A DNA stretch of 64,000 bases from Kitasatospora atroaurantiaca. Lineage in GTDB: Bacteria > Actinomycetota > Actinomycetes > Streptomycetales > Streptomycetaceae. The stretch's first letter is position 1. Each line of letters opens with the position of its first letter. The translations under genes were made by a program, and so were the position numbers. The stretch lies in NCBI RefSeq assembly GCF_007828955.1, contig NZ_VIVR01000001.1, positions 1,302,001 through 1,366,000 of the forward strand, in the 5' to 3' direction. Of the stretch, positions 19,773 to 28,344 are shown piece by piece. The notes beneath the pieces were generated by a model, which saw only the letters and a program-made list of their open reading frames with translations, was not told where the DNA came from and did no database searches.

Positions 19773-20663
19773 ATGGGCCTTACCGTTCCACCGGCTCCAC
19801 TCGAGATCGCGGAGCACTTCCCAGAGCTCGTCCCGCACGCGCGGCGCACCACCCTGCTCTACCCGCGTGCCGGTGCCCCCGTTCGGGAGGAGAGCTCGCT
19901 CGGCGGACCGCTGCTGTGGCCGGCGGACGAGTCGTGGCCGACGTGCGCCGCGCCTGATCACTACAACCCTGCCCGCGGCTGTGCGGTGGTCGGCCCGGAG
20001 GCTGTTGCCATGGTGCCCGTGCTGCAGCTACTCGCTCGTGACGTCCCGGCACTCGCCTTCCCGCCGGGTACCGATCTGCTCCAGGTGCTCTGGTGCCCGC
20101 TGATCCATTCCGAGCACGACCAGTGGTCGCCGGTACCGGTGCTGTTCTGGCGGTCCGACACCGAGACAGCCGCCCGGCCGCTGCTGGACAAGGTGCCTCG
20201 GCCGTACGAGTTCGACGATGAGTACGTGCCCAGGCCTTGTGTCGTGCACCCCGCCGAGGCGATCGAGTACCCGAACTGGGACATGCCCGAATTGCTCTCG
20301 GATCGGGTCGGTGAGTGGAGCGACGAGATGGAGGAATCCTGCGGCATCTCCTACTACGACGCTTTCACCACCAACCAGAGCAAGGTCGGCGGTTACCCGG
20401 GCTGGACGCAGCCACCGCGATGGCCTGACTGCACCTGCGGTCGGCGGATGGAGCATCTGCTGACCATCTCGGCGAGCGAATCATGCGGCCGCTGGCTCCC
20501 CGTCGAGGAACGCATCCGCCCGGGCTCCGGCTGGGAGCACTCCCCCGACCCCGCGAAGGAGGAGGACAGCCACGGGATGTGCATGGGCGACATGGGAGGC
20601 GTCTACGTCTTCATCTGCCGCACCTGCCCGGACCTGCCCACCGTCCACCGGTACGACTGCTGA
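19773..20663 (+). CDS. DUF1963 (YwqG-like) protein
   Basis: 296 residues from ATG 19773, which has GGAGGGGA just upstream; the longer open frame is rejected on that basis. The sequence begins MGLTVPPAPLEIAEHFPEL and has SSLGGPLLWPADESWPTC, LLQVLWCPLIHSEHDQWSPV, KVGGYPGWTQPPRWPDC and a cysteine-bearing end CRTCPDLPTVHRYDC. The GGxLLWP and KVGGYPxWxQ elements are characteristic of YwqG/DUF1963 proteins, often encoded near polymorphic toxin or SUKH loci. No enzymatic role is known. The gene is immediately followed by an ISL3 remnant. Confidence 0.8.
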   Translation: MGLTVPPAPLEIAEHFPELVPHARRTTLLYPRAGAPVREESSLGGPLLWPADESWPTCAAPDHYNPARGCAVVGPEAVAMVPVLQLLARDVPALAFPPGTDLLQVLWCPLIHSEHDQWSPVPVLFWRSDTETAARPLLDKVPRPYEFDDEYVPRPCVVHPAEAIEYPNWDMPELLSDRVGEWSDEMEESCGISYYDAFTTNQSKVGGYPGWTQPPRWPDCTCGRRMEHLLTISASESCGRWLPVEERIRPGSGWEHSPDPAKEEDSHGMCMGDMGGVYVFICRTCPDLPTVHRYDC

Positions 20664-21000
20664 TCGTAGAAGAGGCTTCGCCTCTGTCGGCGCGTCAGGC
20701 CCTCGATCTGCTCGACGAACGTCCGCCGCGGACACGACCGATCCGGGCAGGCGAACCGGCGCACCCGCAGCGCGAGCACGACCCGCCGTCCCGCACTCGG
20801 CGGATCGGCCGGGGAACCGCAGGTAGGAGCCATGCACCCGACTCGACCAGGTGCCTCAGCCGGGGCACCTGGCGCCGGCGACGGTCGACCGCGCTTCCAC
20901 CCTGACCTCGGAGCCGGCCTATTTCGACCTGGACAGCCGCCACCTCCGACAACGACGGGAACAGCAACTCCCGGCACAGAGAGCACGGTTGCAATATGGC
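20664..21000 (-). mobile_element. ISL3-family transposase remnant (N-terminal part only)
   Basis: The minus strand carries frameshifted pieces of the N-terminal region of an ISL3 transposase: ELLFPSLSEVA, a zinc-ribbon region broken between frames (HGSYLRFP), then GRRVVLALRVRRFACPDR and CPRRTFVEQIEGLTRR. The catalytic core is absent, since homology stops at the end of the DUF1963 gene. Only about 110 residues of a protein of about 500 remain, in at least two frames. Confidence 0.7.
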
Positions 21001-21393
21001 CGCCGACTGTCAGCCGCGCGGAACCCGTTTCGGCTATTTCAGTCGATCTACATGACCGAGGAGGAGACGAGATCCGTTACTCACCATCACGGTCAAACAC
21101 CTTGATTCAGAACCTCGTTCGACCTGTCGATAACACGCATGCCGGGCAGCCGGCGCGGGTGTTCAGCCCGGTCAGCTCGGCGACGCCGCCGCCGTCCTCG
21201 ACGCCACCATCCTGCTTCAGCGCTGCCTCCCATGAGCTAATTCCATCCTGAAGCGGGCGCAGGTCCCCCGGGGGCACGGTGGGGTGCGCCCGGGGATCCA
21301 TAAGCGGCGGCCGGTCACTACTCGACCGGCCCCCGGCCAGCCCTGGAGACATACCCGGCACGTGAGTTCGAAATCGGCCGTGCGGCGCGGCTG
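21001..21393. other. Intergenic stretch between ISL3 remnant and a frameshifted gene
   Basis: No strong gene. It contains the weak minus-strand ORF at 21107-21301 described separately. Nothing else stands out. Confidence 0.4.
21107..21301 (-). CDS. Possible small peptide ORF (64 aa), Cys-containing C-terminus
   Basis: ATG 21301 opens 64 codons. The C-terminal half reads QDGGVEDGGGVAELTGLNT then RAGCPACVLSTGRTRF, an acidic leader-like part followed by a short CPAC-containing tail. This faintly resembles the shape of short RiPP precursors, but there is no ribosome binding site or modifying enzyme beside it. It may simply be a fragment. Confidence 0.25.
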   Translation of the reverse strand: MDPRAHPTVPPGDLRPLQDGISSWEAALKQDGGVEDGGGVAELTGLNTRAGCPACVLSTGRTRF

Positions 21394-22445
21394 TCAGCGC
21401 GGGCGGAACAGTGCTGAGCCGCTGTCGTGGATGGCGCGCAGCCACGGTTGGCGGACGGCGGGCAGGCGGGCCAGGGTGTGAAAGAAGACCTGCTCGACGG
21501 GCCACAGCCGCCGCCAGGGGTGCGGTGGTAGCGGGTCGTCGCGCTCGATGCTGGAAGGCAGTTTGCCTGTGGCGGGGACGAGCAGGCGTTCGTTGTGGAA
21601 GGCGAGGTACATCCACACGTCCGCCGCGAGCGGCGCGGCGGCGACGCCGGGGGGCGTGGGCCATGGCTCGCCGGTCTGCGGGTGCTGCGGGACCACGGCG
21701 ATGTCCGGGGAGGGATCGGCAGCGGGTAGTCCCGGTCCAGCCAGGGCTGCGCGCTGGCGGGCGCGCCCGGCGGGAGCAGGGCGTCGAGGGAGCGGCGGAA
21801 GATGTCCGCGAGGAGACCGCCGGGTACGGTGACCGGTGAGCCGTCCGAGGCGGCCACCAGGCGGGCCAGCGTCACCGAGGCCGCCGTCTCCCAGCGGGGG
21901 CTCCACGACCCGTTCGCCTCGACCGGCGAGGTGCTGCGCCGTTCCTCCGCCAAGGTCTGCCAGGCCAAGATCGGGCGGGCGGGGCCGGCGGGGACGCGGC
22001 GTGCGGCGGTCGGTTCGAGCCAGGTCGCCTGCCAGAGGGAGCAGTCGTCGATCCGGGTCGCCACCTCCTGCCCGCAGCAGGCGCAGGCGAGGTTCGGGCC
22101 GTCGCGGCCGTCGAGGCCACAGCAGAAGCCTTCATTGCGCTCGGGGATCAGGACGGTGCCGTGGGCGTCGCCCGGGGCCAGAACGATGTGCCCGGGTGCC
22201 CCGAAGGACAGGGCGTAGACGGGCGCAAACACCCCGCGGGCCTCCGCCTCGCCCTCGTAGATCTCGCTCCACTGCCGCCACGGCGGCCCGAACGGCTCCG
22301 GATCGACGGCGTATGTCCCCGATTCCATCAGCACCGGCATGTGCCGGCCGTTGCCGTACGTGAGGCGGGCGTACGCGGGAAGCGCGACCCGTGACACCGG
22401 TGCGGTCAGCACGGCGCCGCAGCGCCCACATGCGAACGTGTCCAT
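21394..22445 (-). pseudogene. Conserved actinobacterial hypothetical protein, one frameshift
   Basis: ATG 22445 begins MDTFACGRCGAVLTAPVSRV, a treble-clef-like CxxC start. It continues with LMESGTYAVDPEPFGPPW, GHIVLAPGDAHGTVLIPE, GFCCGLDGRDGPNLACACCG and DDCSLWQATWLEP, so several cysteine pairs suggest zinc binding. This frame runs to about 21716 (WLDRDYPL). The rest (PDIAVVPQHPQTGEPWPTPP, VWMYLAFHNERLLVPATG, VEQVFFHTLARLPAV) is in the next frame and stops at 21394. One missing base near 21715 explains it. It is either a recent pseudogene or a base-calling error. The function is unknown. Confidence 0.75.
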
Positions 22446-22627
22446 AGACCCTCCCCCTGTTCGCACAGGCACGCGAGTATGGCGGGCCCGGCGGTCGGGG
22501 CCAACAGGTTTGGTCGACCCCGGGCAATCACCGGCGGGCCGGAATGATCGGGCCCCACGGCCGGGGAGTCCACCGGCCCCGGGCCAGCGCGGCCACACGG
22601 CACCGTGGTCCCGCGCGGCAGGGTCGG

Positions 22628-22954
22628 CTATTCCACGAGCCCGAAGCCCTCCGGGAACGCTTCAAGGAACTCGCGCCGCCCGGAGGCGGCCTCGGTCGCA
22701 GTCATTGCCTCAATCACCTGCTGGAACTCAGCACGCTGGGCGTCCGACATTCGATCCACCACCGCGGCCACGCCCTCCAAAGCCTTCACGGCATCATCCG
22801 GACCTATCTATTCGTCGTCCATGCTCTCGATGAACCAAGCAAGGTCCACGAGCGCCTCCACCAGGGCATGGGTCAGCGATGGGTATTCAGCCGTCACGGT
22901 CCGCTTTCTCACGTGGTACACCACATCAAGTCCGAAAGCCTCGTAGTGCGGCAC
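22628..22954 (-). pseudogene. Small hypothetical gene interrupted by an in-frame TAG
   Basis: From GTG 22954 the minus strand reads VPHYEAFGLDVVYHVRKR, TVTAEYPSLTHALVEALVD, LAWFIESMDDE and then TAG at 22808-22810. In the same frame, with no shift, it continues IGPDDAVKALEGVAAVVDR, MSDAQRAEFQQVIEAM and REFLEAFPEGFGLVE to a TAG at 22628. Both halves have strong coding character, so this looks like one 108-codon gene cut by an amber codon. Two separate tiny genes are possible, the second from an internal GTG. The family is not recognised. The upstream start is uncertain. Confidence 0.55.
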
Positions 22955-23074
22955 CTTCCGTTCTGGCGCGGCGCGCAGCAGTCCGTCGGTAAGACCGACG
23001 CCCCCAACACGGCACTCGACCCCTGACTGCCACCCGGACGGGGGCTCTGTCCCTCCGCCGCCGCCGGGCCTACA

Positions 23075-23965
23075 GTGCAAGGCGTGACCGCTCACCAGCC
23101 CGAGATCCCCGGCCTCGCCGCGATGCGGCGCAGGCTGGGAGCGGAGCTCCTCGCGCGGGTCGCAGGTGAGCAGGGCCCGGCCGCGCGCCGCAGGATCCAC
23201 GAAACGCCCGGCCCCCGCTGGTTCGACCCCACCCGGCCGATCCGCACCGTCCACAGCGACGCCTCGATGTTCATCGGCGGCCTGCGCGCCCTGCTCCTTC
23301 AGTCCCTGCACCCACTGGCCATGGCCGCCGTGGCCGGCCACTCCGGATACCGCGGCGACCCCTGGGGCCGGCTCCAGCGAACCAGCACCTTCCTCGCCGT
23401 GACCACCTTCGGCACGGCCGAGGACGCCCAGCACGCGGTCGACCACGTACGGGCGGTACACCAGCAGATCCGCGGTGTGACCGCCGGCGGCGAGCCGTAC
23501 CACGCGGCCGATCCGCACCTGCTGGGCTGGGTGCACGCGGCCGAGGTCGACAGCTTCCTGCGCGCCCATCGCGCGTACGGCGCCCACCCGTTGGACGACG
23601 CCGGCTACGACGGCTACCTCGCGGACGCCGCCACCGTCGCCACGGCCCTCGGCGTACTCGATCCACCCCGCACCCAGGCCGAGCTCGCCGCCCGACTCCA
23701 GGCCTACCGGCCCGAGTTGCACGCCACCCCCGAAGCGCTCGACGCCGCCCGCTTCATCCTCTTCCACCCGCCAGTACCACTGGTCGCCCTCCCCCCGTAC
23801 ACCGCTCTCGCGGCGAACGCCGTCACCCTGCTACCCACCTGGGCCCGCCGCCAACTCGGCCTGCCCCGGCTACCCCTCCTCGAGCACACCGCCATCCCCC
23901 TCGCCGGCCACGCCCTCACCGCCACCATCCGCTGGGCCATGACACCCCCACCCCCGCCCCCCTGA
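23075..23965 (+). CDS. MpaB/rubber-oxygenase-like (DUF2236) oxygenase
   Basis: 296 residues from GTG 23075 (a GTG at 23084 is equally possible). Family features include an N-terminal PDxxVRTVHSD-like PIRTVHSDASMFIGGLRAL, LHPLAMAAVAGHSGYRGDPWGRL, FGTAEDAQHAVDHVRAVH and YHAADPHLLGWVHAAEVDSF. These contain the histidines expected to bind haem in the Latex-clearing-protein and MpaB superfamily. The C-terminal stretch is Leu- and Pro-rich and ends in a run of prolines. The substrate is unknown. It is followed by a C-rich non-coding tract. Confidence 0.85.
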   Translation: MQGVTAHQPEIPGLAAMRRRLGAELLARVAGEQGPAARRRIHETPGPRWFDPTRPIRTVHSDASMFIGGLRALLLQSLHPLAMAAVAGHSGYRGDPWGRLQRTSTFLAVTTFGTAEDAQHAVDHVRAVHQQIRGVTAGGEPYHAADPHLLGWVHAAEVDSFLRAHRAYGAHPLDDAGYDGYLADAATVATALGVLDPPRTQAELAARLQAYRPELHATPEALDAARFILFHPPVPLVALPPYTALAANAVTLLPTWARRQLGLPRLPLLEHTAIPLAGHALTATIRWAMTPPPPPP

Positions 23966-24399
23966 ACAGCACTGCCAAGGCCCAGCCGGCAAGCCACCCC
24001 CCACTGAACCGCCAACACCCCCACCCGCAACCATCCACCCCACCCAACCCCACACCCCGCACCGGCCCGTCATCCGGGCCCGAGAAGACCCGCCCGTTAT
24101 GAGCCGATTTCGCTCGTGACGTCACGTTACGTACGGGGAACCAGACCACCGCACGGGCGAAAACACGGATCCTCACCAACGCGATCGAACCACCCTCGCC
24201 GAAAGGCAAGCAGACAGCCCGACAGTCACGGAGCGTGGGACGGGGAGCCTGGCAGCCCCCTCGGAGTGGCCGGGAGGTGCCGCCCGGCCCCGCCACCGAG
24301 CAGTTCGGTAGCGGAACCGAGCCGCCGGGTGGTGCGGGTGGAGGTGAGGTGTCGGAGCGGTCCGACGGCCGCGGGGTGGGGCGAGAAGGGGGGCGCGAG
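23966..24399. other. Gene-free stretch with a strongly C-rich top strand
   Basis: From about 23940 to 24075 the plus strand is dominated by C and A with few G (runs such as CCACCCCACCCAACCCCACA), a marked strand asymmetry compared with the rest of the window. No gene is seen. It may be a degraded spacer, or a tract that encourages termination. Confidence 0.6.
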
Positions 24400-24603
24400 C
24401 GGCGAACGAGCGCGGCCCCGACCGGACGTCATCGTGGTGCTGACCGACGGGCAGACACCCTGGCCGAGCACACGACCACCGTGCCGGACGGTGGTGGGTC
24501 TGCTCCCTCGGCAGCGGGCAGCCCGGTCGTGGGACGAGGACGATCCCGATTTCGTGCCGGACTCGCCGCCCGCGTGGGCACGAGCGGTTGACATCGGGTC
24601 GGC
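24400..24603 (+). pseudogene. 3' fragment of a vWA-like (DUF2201-type) metallopeptidase-like gene
   Basis: The plus strand reads RPRPDVIVVLTDGQTPWPS, CRTVVGLLPRQRAARSWDED and PDFVPDSPPAWARAVDIG, a close match in pattern to the C-terminus of actinobacterial DUF2201/vWA-like proteins (LTDGQTPWP being the telltale segment). No upstream part of the gene exists and the frame runs on past the expected end into antisense of the FAD gene. It is an orphan remnant of about 65 codons. Confidence 0.6.
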
Positions 24604-24656
24604 TCCGCTGCTCGGTGAGCCCCCCCAGGACGGCGCGGACACCATCGCTTCCCGTG

Positions 24657-26027
24657 TTACCGCGACTCCGCCGGCATCCGCGCCGGCGGCGGCGCCGCCG
24701 CGGCGGACGGCCGCCGGAGCACCCTGCTCAGCACTCCCGGCGCGAACAGCCGCTGCGGCGGCGACTTCAGGTTGGCCACCCACAGGAAGGCCCGTCCGAC
24801 CTCCGAGTCCTCGGCCGCCGCCTGGTGCAGCCGGGCCACGTACCGGTTGAGGAGCTTCACACGCAGGGTGCGCCGGCCCTCCACGAACGGGAAGCGCAGG
24901 TCGCCTCCGACCGACATGTCCCACGGCACGTCGGCCGCCTCGGCGGCCCGCCGGAAGAACCGCCGGGCCGCCGCGTCGCCGTTCCCCTGCGCCAGGCACT
25001 CGCGCAGCGCGACCGCCTCGCAGGCCGCGACCGTCATGCCCTGCCCATAGGACGGGTTGAACTGGCAGAGCGCGTCGCCGAACACCAGGTAGCCCTGCGG
25101 GAACCGGTCGAGCCTGTCGTAGCGCCGCCGGATCGACACCGGGATGCGCATCAGCCGCGGCTCGGTCAGCGGCTCCAGCCGCACCAGGAGCCGGTGCAGG
25201 TCGGGCACCGGCAGCCGCTCCGCGAACCGGTGGTAGCCCTCCGGGTCGACCGGCGGGTCGTCGCCGTTCATCCCGAAAAGGGTCACCAGCCAGCGGTCCC
25301 CCTCGCCGCTGAGCGCGACCCCGCCGCGCGGAGCCGCTGCCGAGGCGCCGACCACGTACGCGTCCGCCTCGGCGTCGCCCGGCCGGCGCCGGTACTCGCG
25401 GGAGACGTACACCACCCGGGAGTCGACCCGCTCCTCCCCCGGCGGCTCGTAGCCCAGGGCCCGCAGCCAGGTCGCGCCGCGGTTGCCGCGCCCGGTCGAG
25501 TCCACGAACAGGTCGGCGGGCAACGTCTCGGGCTCGGTGTTGACCCGCAGCAGCCTTACCCCGGTGACGCGGGTGCCGTCCCCGTCCGCCACCGGTTCCA
25601 GCACCTCGGACCGGTCGTGGATCTCCACCCCCGGTAGCGCCGCCACCCTCGAGCGCAGGTACCGCTCCAGCGCGGGTCGACTCACCATCAGGCAGGGCAG
25701 GCCGGAGTGCGCCCGGCGCAGCTCGTACCCGTCGTTGAACCACCGCACGTCCGCCTGCGCGTCCCGGACCAACGCGCCCTCGGCGACCAAGTCCTCGCCG
25801 AGGCCCGGGAACAGCTCCTCCAGCACCTCGAAGCCCCGGGACAGCACCCCGTGCGCGTGGTGGCTCTGCGGCACTCCGCGGCGCGGCACCCCGCCCTTCG
25901 GCAGCGCGTCCCGCTCGACCACCGTGACCCGCGGGTACGTCTCCGACAGCACCCGGGCCGCCAGCAGCCCCCCGATCCCCGCCCCCGCGACGACCGCGTG
26001 ACCGCCCCTACTGCTGTCACCCGTCAT
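24657..26027 (-). CDS. FAD-dependent monooxygenase/oxidoreductase
   Basis: 456 residues from the ATG at 26025-26027; the open frame upstream of it is not coding. The Rossmann motif GAGIGGLLAARVL sits at about residues 15-27, with VVERD closing the beta-alpha-beta unit. Further elements are SHHAHGVLSRG, DLFVDSTGRGNRG and the second FAD motif LVFGDALCQFNPSYGQGMTVA. This places it with aromatic-ring or tryptophan-halogenase-like flavin monooxygenases (PHBH fold). The C-terminus is Ala/Pro-rich. No biosynthetic neighbours are present, so the substrate is unknown. Confidence 0.85.
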   Translation of the reverse strand: MTGDSSRGGHAVVAGAGIGGLLAARVLSETYPRVTVVERDALPKGGVPRRGVPQSHHAHGVLSRGFEVLEELFPGLGEDLVAEGALVRDAQADVRWFNDGYELRRAHSGLPCLMVSRPALERYLRSRVAALPGVEIHDRSEVLEPVADGDGTRVTGVRLLRVNTEPETLPADLFVDSTGRGNRGATWLRALGYEPPGEERVDSRVVYVSREYRRRPGDAEADAYVVGASAAAPRGGVALSGEGDRWLVTLFGMNGDDPPVDPEGYHRFAERLPVPDLHRLLVRLEPLTEPRLMRIPVSIRRRYDRLDRFPQGYLVFGDALCQFNPSYGQGMTVAACEAVALRECLAQGNGDAAARRFFRRAAEAADVPWDMSVGGDLRFPFVEGRRTLRVKLLNRYVARLHQAAAEDSEVGRAFLWVANLKSPPQRLFAPGVLSRVLRRPSAAAAPPPARMPAESR

Positions 26028-26369
26028 GGCGTCCTCCTCGTCCCCGCCGGCGCCTCCGCCGGTGGGAACGAGCATGACCGGTGCGACTTGACGTCCGATT
26101 GCCGTCCGATTGGCGGGCGGCCGCCGTCCGCGCCGCAGGTCTCCAGCCACCGGAGCGTCGCACCGGTCATCCCGTCCTTCCCTGCCTCTCTTGCCATGCC
26201 CGACCCATGGGCGCCGTAGGTCGAACGGTCCGACGGAAGGGAAACACCTGGCCCGTTCGGCCTCGGGGCTCGCTCCCGACAGGTCGTCAACCCGTCGAGG
26301 TGGGGCCTTCCGTCCAGCCGTCGACGGGACGGCCGGCGGCAAAGCCGGGGCGCGGTGTTCAGGCGGCGC

Positions 26370-26714
26370 GGGGTATGGCGGCGGTAGGTGCCGGGGGGCT
26401 TGGCCGCACTCGCGTTTGAAGGCCTTGGTGAAGGCGTCCTCGGAGCCTTATCCGGTGCGGTCGGCAACGGTGGTGAGCGGGACCTCGGACTCGCGCAGGA
26501 GCCTGGCGGCGGTGGTCATGCGTCAGCGGGTGAGGTAGGCCAAGGGCGGTCCGCCGACGAGCGCGGTGAAGCGGCGGGCGAAGGCCGCACGGGACAGGCC
26601 CAGCCGGTCGGCCAGCGACTCGACGGTCCACTGGGCGGACAAGTCCTCGTGAATGGCGGCCAGGGCCGGGGCGACCGCGTGGTCGCCGAGAGCGGCTGCC
26701 CAGCCCTTCGCCAT
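26370..26714 (-). pseudogene. AraC-family regulator, N-terminally truncated with two nonsense codons
   Basis: The HTH part is read from about 26714: [48 protein letters not shown] follows where the family has Trp (YLTRW), then in the same frame RMTTAARLLRESEVPLTTVA, DRTG, and a TAA where Tyr is expected (GY/FxS). Next come GSEDAFTKAFKRECGQAP and a frame change, apparently one extra C in a run of six, into GTYRRHTPRR. The N-terminal cupin half is missing beyond 26714. The gene is certainly dead. Confidence 0.8.
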
Positions 26715-26920
26715 GGCAGGCGGCTGGTGCGCCGGAGCACACCCTGGCCGCCGCCCGCCGGCTGTCCGCCGACGGGCAACTCGCCCCCGGTCTGTTCGCC
26801 GCCGCGCTGATCACCGCCAACGGTGCCCTGCTCGGCCAGCCCGATGTCTGGAAGGCCGAACTGCACGCCCTGCGCCGGCCCCCCTGGGCGGACGTCCGCG
26901 ACGCCGCGCTCGCCATGTGA
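26715..26920 (+). pseudogene. C-terminal fragment of an unknown gene abutting the AraC remnant
   Basis: The plus strand carries about 60 codons with clear coding character: [54 protein letters not shown], then TGA at 26918-26920. The DVRDAAL end looks like the tail of a HEAT-like helical-repeat protein. The 5' part is absent. Two truncated genes, head to head at about 26.715 kb, mark a deletion or insertion scar. Confidence 0.5.
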
Positions 26921-26994
26921 ACCGAGAGGGAGTGAGCTGCCCGTACAGTGGGCTGATCCAGGGTCAGGGCCGGGTTTCGGGAGTGAGGGCTGGA

Positions 26995-27300
26995 ATGATC
27001 GTCGCGTTTTCGGTGACGCCGCTGGGGATCGGCGAGGACGTCGGGGAGGCGGTGGCCGCCGCGGTGAAGGTGGTGCGGGCGAGCGGCCTGCCGAGCCGGA
27101 CGGACGCCATGTTCACCAGCATCGAGGGCGACTGGGACGAAGTGATGCCCGTGGTCCGGGCGGCGATCGACGCGGTCAAGGCGTACAGCAACCGGGTCAG
27201 CACGGTGATCAAGATCGACGACCGGGCGGGGGTCACGGGCGGGCTGACGGCCAAGGTGGAGTCGGTCGAGCGGCACCTGGCCGCGCTGGACGGGCGCTAG
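26995..27300 (+). CDS. MTH1187-family thiamine-binding protein
   Basis: 101 residues from ATG 26995 ([11 protein letters not shown]), the point where family members begin. It has [40 protein letters not shown], then KIDDR and [12 protein letters not shown]. The compact ferredoxin-like YkoF/MTH1187 fold binds thiamine or related compounds and forms tetramers in characterised members. No thiamine genes lie nearby. It is intact in a region full of broken genes. Confidence 0.88.
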   Translation: MIVAFSVTPLGIGEDVGEAVAAAVKVVRASGLPSRTDAMFTSIEGDWDEVMPVVRAAIDAVKAYSNRVSTVIKIDDRAGVTGGLTAKVESVERHLAALDGR

Positions 27301-27324
27301 TAGCAGCTGTCTCTTCGGACGGGC

Positions 27325-27750
27325 TCAACCGGTGTGGAGGCTGGCCACCGAGAGGGCGATGCCGCCGGCCGTGAACAGCGCGGCGATCGCCAGGATGGCC
27401 ACCAAGGAGATGGCGGTGTCGCGGGTACCGGCGTCCACCGGGTACGCGCGCATCGGGTCCGTGGGCAGGTAGCGCACGGTTACCACGTCGCCGGTGGTGC
27501 GCGCCTGTCCGGACTTGTCGGCCGCCCTGATCTCGGCGCCGTCGTGCGTACGGAACGACAGGATCGCGTGCGGGCTCGGCGACGAATCGTCATCGACGTA
27601 GGTGTTCAGGCACACCGCCTGCGCCTCGAGCCCGGTCGTGAGCACATGCCGATGCCGCCTCGCCCAGCGGACGGAGCCTACGGCGACGGCCACCCCGAGC
27701 AGCGACACCAGCACACCCGCGACCGCCTGCGCCGTTCTCAGCGACTCCAT
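27325..27750 (-). CDS. DUF3592 membrane protein
   Basis: 141 residues from ATG 27750 (MESLRTAQAVAGVLVSLLGVAVAVGS). There are two membrane segments, near residues 7-27 and 113-135 (ISLVAILAIAALFTAGGIAL). The soluble part between them contains GDVVTVRYLPTDPMRAYP, the DUF3592 hallmark (VxYxPxxPxxA). The function is unknown; such proteins are common in actinobacteria, often near toxin or immunity clusters. Confidence 0.82.
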   Translation of the reverse strand: MESLRTAQAVAGVLVSLLGVAVAVGSVRWARRHRHVLTTGLEAQAVCLNTYVDDDSSPSPHAILSFRTHDGAEIRAADKSGQARTTGDVVTVRYLPTDPMRAYPVDAGTRDTAISLVAILAIAALFTAGGIALSVASLHTG

Positions 27751-27892
27751 GCCCCTGCTCCCGCCCCTACCGTACGAATGATCACCAGAACGGGAGCAAG
27801 GATGTCGCAGTCCGGCGATCGCACTCCCGGTGCAGATGTGGGGCGCGGTTCGGGGCCACCGATGCGGTGCGACCTCGCGGCGGCGAGGGTCG

Positions 27893-28262
27893 ACCGGCAG
27901 GCTCTGGTCAGGCGCCCAGCTCGAGAAGCTGCCCGGACCGTGCCTCCCGCTCGTCGGCGGCGGCGATTCGCGCCGCCTGCTCCACCTGGGCCGGCCCGAC
28001 TCGACCGGCGAGTACCCGGTTCCGGTCACCGACATCGACGGCCCTCCGCCCGTCGCCGTGATGTACCCCGGCCCCGACGTGTACCTCGCCGACCTCGCCG
28101 GGGTGCTCGACCTTGACTTCGACACCTACACCTCGCCGGCCGACCACCCCGAGTACGGCGCCAGGATGCGGAACACGCCGAGTACACCGAGCTCGGCCGC
28201 GGTGGCATCGAGTTCCGGGACCTCGCCTGGCTCGACTGGGCGCGACACCGTCTCACTGATCG
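27893..28262 (+). pseudogene. Conserved streptomycete hypothetical (SUKH-like) gene, frameshifted
   Basis: Frame one reads LEKLPGPCLPLVGGGDSRRL, LHLGRPDSTGEYPVPVTDID, VAVMYPGPDVYLADLAGVLD and YTSPADHPEYGARM. At about 28167 the homologous reading moves to the next frame, EHAEYTELGRGGIEFRDLAW, and then decays. The start is missing or unclear. The gene looks like an imprecise immunity/SMI1-type protein common in Streptomyces, but family assignment is tentative. Confidence 0.55.
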
Positions 28263-28344
28263 CCAACCGGGCGGCCCACGGCCCGAACCACAGGGCGGGG
28301 CGGCGGAAGCAGGGCAACGCTGGGGTTCAGCGCATCACGGGTGC

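Noticed and set aside
24226..25743. 505-codon minus-strand open frame through the FAD monooxygenase
   Set aside because: It is a shifted frame of the real oxidoreductase gene, full of Gly/Arg/Pro runs and lacking any domain pattern.
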